Below are positions 62,155 through 64,000 of a DNA stretch of 64,000 nt, in pieces. A program made the translations under genes and the position numbers. Positions within the stretch are counted from its first letter, which is position 1. Every line of letters begins with the position of its first letter. This DNA is from Rhizobium sp. BK251 (GTDB taxonomy: Bacteria > Pseudomonadota > Alphaproteobacteria > Rhizobiales > Rhizobiaceae). The notes beneath the pieces were generated by a model. The model ran no database searches. It was not told where the DNA came from and saw only the letters and a list, made by a program, of their open reading frames with translations. The stretch lies in assembly GCF_004345245.1 (NCBI RefSeq), contig NZ_SLUQ01000003.1, positions 434,001-498,000 on the forward strand, in the 5' to 3' direction.

Positions 62155-62718
62155 TTGCCTAAGCTTGCGATTTCCATTGGACTGTGGATTGCGTTAGTGA
62201 ACCCGGCGCCGGCTTTCGCTGTTCTAGACATCGAGGAGGATCCCTCCTGTGTCGATGTCAACTACGCATATGTCGCGACTCGGTCGAGTAAGTTCTACAG
62301 CGAGAAGCTCTACGATTTTCGGTCGGACGGTTCTGTCAAGCAGATTGCCGAAATGCGTATTGACGACGAGACGATATACCACCGAGAACTGAGGAAAGCG
62401 AAATGGAGGCGCTTCGACCGCACTGAGTGGTCTACACTAGATCGTTTCGGTCCGAGATTCAGTTCGTGCGAGTTCCTCGGCGAATTCAAAGAGCGCGGCA
62501 AAATGGTAAAGCGGTATAAGGCAACGTGGCATCTGTTTCCCTATGCAGCGTACAGCGACATCTGGATTTTGTCGGCGGGCAAAAGACTGCTCAAGCTAAA
62601 GAGGCGGTCCGTGGATTCGAACCAATTCAAGTTTGGAACAACGTCCGGAACGGTCTTGGAGTTATTCGACTACGATCCGACAACGGGGGTCGCACCCAAC
62701 GGTCCTTTTGAGGACTAG
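62155..62718 (+). CDS. Hypothetical exported protein of lower GC
   Basis: A 187-residue protein beginning at TTG 62155 with a signal peptide (PKLAISIGLWIALVNPAPAFA). The mature part contains two Cys (CVDVNYAY and SSCEFLGEF) that could pair, many Lys/Arg and aromatic residues, and the segment KATWHLFPYAAYSDIWILSAGKRLLKLKRR. I recognise no family. Codon use is visibly less GC-biased than in the neighbours, suggesting recent acquisition. Confidence 0.65.
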   Translation: MPKLAISIGLWIALVNPAPAFAVLDIEEDPSCVDVNYAYVATRSSKFYSEKLYDFRSDGSVKQIAEMRIDDETIYHRELRKAKWRRFDRTEWSTLDRFGPRFSSCEFLGEFKERGKMVKRYKATWHLFPYAAYSDIWILSAGKRLLKLKRRSVDSNQFKFGTTSGTVLELFDYDPTTGVAPNGPFED

Positions 62719-63216
62719 ATGCCGGGTCTAGCTGTGGTCGCGTGCTGCGTACGACGACGCGGCTAAAGAGCCTAAACCAATAATCTTCCTTGCTGCAGAC
62801 GAAGATGCGAACAAGGCTGGCTGTTCCGGCGGACAAAGTGAAGCCATTGAAATCATTGGCATGTCGCACTTGAAAATAGAATGCACCCCTCGGCATACAA
62901 ATATCGCATAAGATAGATTATGGAACCATCTGGGATGGTACCGAGATACCGGGCTGCAAACGATACGCAATTGAAGCGCGGCTCAAACAAGCTGCTGAGC
63001 GCGCAGCTGATGACGAACATCCATCCGCCGCCAATGCCCGATCTTCGTCACGCCGCGCGTACGATTGCATGTCGCGCGCGGCGCCAAAAATATCACCAAG
63101 GCTATCTGCTTTGGACGGATTGAAAAGTCCTGAGCCTGAACATTCAAGGACCGATCAGAATGCGCAATACGTCTGGCTTGCGGCCGGCTTAACTGTTCGC
63201 ATCGAGATACCAAGCG
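62719..63216. other. Relatively AT-rich region with no confident gene
   Basis: About 500 bases of lower GC. A frame from 62880 to 63227 stays open for 115 codons but has no start codon at its beginning; its first ATG, at 63069, would give 52 residues ending VWLAAGLTVRIEIPSDGA. This could be a truncated gene. No terminator or RNA gene was seen. Confidence 0.4.
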
Positions 63217-63417
63217 ATGGAGCATAGGATGCGCCGGAAGCGTGACGAGCACCGAAATGACGAATTTTCGACCGCCTTTCCGCTAACCGTCATCGGCGGC
63301 GCGATGCTTCTCATCGTCGTCTACCTAGGCGTGGCCGCGAGCCTGATCGACCCGCCAAAGCAGCAGGTCCGCGTGTTCGTTCCGACGGCGCCCGAGGCAA
63401 TCGTTGCCAGTCGCTAG
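63217..63417 (+). CDS. Small single-span membrane protein
   Basis: A 66-residue protein with a basic N-terminus (MEHRMRRKRDEHRND) and one transmembrane helix (FPLTVIGGAMLLIVVYLGVAASL, about residues 21-43). A short periplasmic tail with PPKQQVRVFVP follows. It resembles the many uncharacterised small membrane proteins of rhizobia. No strong Shine-Dalgarno sequence is visible, and the start overlaps the end of the startless frame upstream. Confidence 0.5.
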   Translation: MEHRMRRKRDEHRNDEFSTAFPLTVIGGAMLLIVVYLGVAASLIDPPKQQVRVFVPTAPEAIVASR

Positions 63418-63561
63418 CGGCCCGCCGAGCTCTCCCTCCATACCAGCGCATGACGGCAGGAACCGACATTCACAGAGAACAGACTGCCAAGGGCGAAACC
63501 TCACTCGACCCGGCGGCGGCCGGTGAAAGCGAGGCGTCATGGAAATAGAGGAGCGGTGACG

Positions 63562-63804
63562 ATGCACATAACCTACCACGTCGGTGTTCATGACGAAGGC
63601 TTCGCCTACAGGCTGGACGACGTCTGGTCGGAGCCGTTTCGCAGCCACGACGCAGCATTTGCCGCTGCCAGGAACGCAGCTCGCCGCCAGCAGCTCGCGG
63701 GCCAGGACACGACCATCAGATACCAGACAGCGGACGGAGAATGGCACAGCGAGCATGCCGCCGGCCAGGATCGTCCCGCGGCCGATGTCGTGGACGACAT
63801 CTGA
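63562..63804 (+). CDS. DUF2188-like small protein
   Basis: An 80-residue protein with GAGGAGCGG about 6 nt before its ATG. The sequence (ITYHVGVHDEGFAYRLDDVWSEPF, HDAAFAAARNAARRQQ, TTIRYQTADGEWHSEHA) fits the DUF2188 pattern of two strands, one helix and a terminal strand, and the family has no established function. The acidic tail (ADVVDDI) is unusual. It converges with the ABC-2 permease gene. Confidence 0.72.
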   Translation: MHITYHVGVHDEGFAYRLDDVWSEPFRSHDAAFAAARNAARRQQLAGQDTTIRYQTADGEWHSEHAAGQDRPAADVVDDI

Positions 63805-63848
63805 GCCGCGAGGACCGTCGGCACGGCCGGCACCTGGCGTCCGTGTAA

Positions 63849-64000
63849 TCAGTTGCGGAGCCGGTATCCGGTCTTGAATATCCAGCCGAGCGTCGCAAGG
63901 CACGCGACCAGGAACAATGCGATCATCGCCAGACTTATCATCGGATCGACGTCGGCAATGCCGTAGAAGCTCCAACGGAAGCCGCTCACCAGGTAAAGTA
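63849..64000 (-). CDS. ABC-2 type transporter permease, C-terminal fragment at the window edge
   Basis: The frame enters from the right edge and encodes the last 49 residues or so, including LYLVSGFRWSFYGIADVDP, a hydrophobic helix and the ending GWIFKTGYRLRN. This is the characteristic C-terminus of ABC-2 (NodJ/YadH-like) membrane permeases that export drugs or glycolipids. The rest of the gene lies outside the window. Confidence 0.82.
   Translation of the reverse strand, partial: LYLVSGFRWSFYGIADVDPMISLAMIALFLVACLATLGWIFKTGYRLRN

Overview
The window looks like chromosomal DNA of a rhizobial alphaproteobacterium, most likely Sinorhizobium/Ensifer or a close relative. It is GC-rich and densely coded. 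It carries the aerobic cobalamin genes (CobN/CobW/CobO, CobA-D, CobE), the AcpXL-LpxXL cluster that puts a very-long-chain fatty acid on lipid A, a Fur-type Zur with ZnuABC, and a UvrB with long alphaproteobacterial extensions. No rRNA, tRNA, CRISPR array, insertion sequence or prophage was recognised.

Layout. Positions 1-1528 hold a truncated ClC chloride channel gene (minus). An enlarged cobalamin riboswitch (about 1708-2086) leads into cobP-cobW-cobN-cobO (2242-8241), with an unannotated 28-codon ORF between riboswitch and cobP. Positions 8278-12411 (minus) hold an acyltransferase, an XRE regulator overlapping a SnoaL-like gene, and a TSUP permease. cobE and a nucleoside hydrolase follow, then the overlapping operon cobA-cobB-cobC-cobD (14313-18434). 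The six-gene lipid A cluster acpXL-fabZ-fabF2-fabF1-adh-lpxXL spans 18632-24231; one of its two ketosynthases has lost active-site residues. Next come a PAS protein, an AraC/SRPBCC/VOC group (minus) and gnd.

Positions 28470-41690 form a sugar-utilisation locus: a divergent LacI repressor, an ABC importer (binding protein, two permeases, ATPase), a GH2 beta-mannosidase-type enzyme, a sugar isomerase/epimerase, a Gfo/Idh/MocA dehydrogenase, an aldo/keto reductase and a GH43 glycosidase. A GNAT gene broken by a one-base deletion follows. Positions 42786-47550 are a zinc module: ZnuA, divergent ZnuC-ZnuB-Zur, a COG0523 GTPase and a small Cys-containing membrane protein. Two near-identical 17-bp dyads, probably Zur boxes, sit in front of its two minus-strand and one plus-strand transcription units.

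The right third holds housekeeping and hypothetical genes: gamma-carbonic anhydrase, FAH-family hydrolase, DUF1643, DusA, CspA, a Tlde1/DUF2778 protein, a J-domain protein, isochorismatase, DUF922, GIY-YIG and UvrB, and an ABC-2 permease cut by the right edge. The most striking structure is at 57402-58446. The 3' part of a small monooxygenase gene plus a 114-bp intergenic element made of four hairpins occurs three times in tandem, in progressive states of decay. A fourth element at 58900-59034 keeps the four-hairpin plan with different, still complementary stems.
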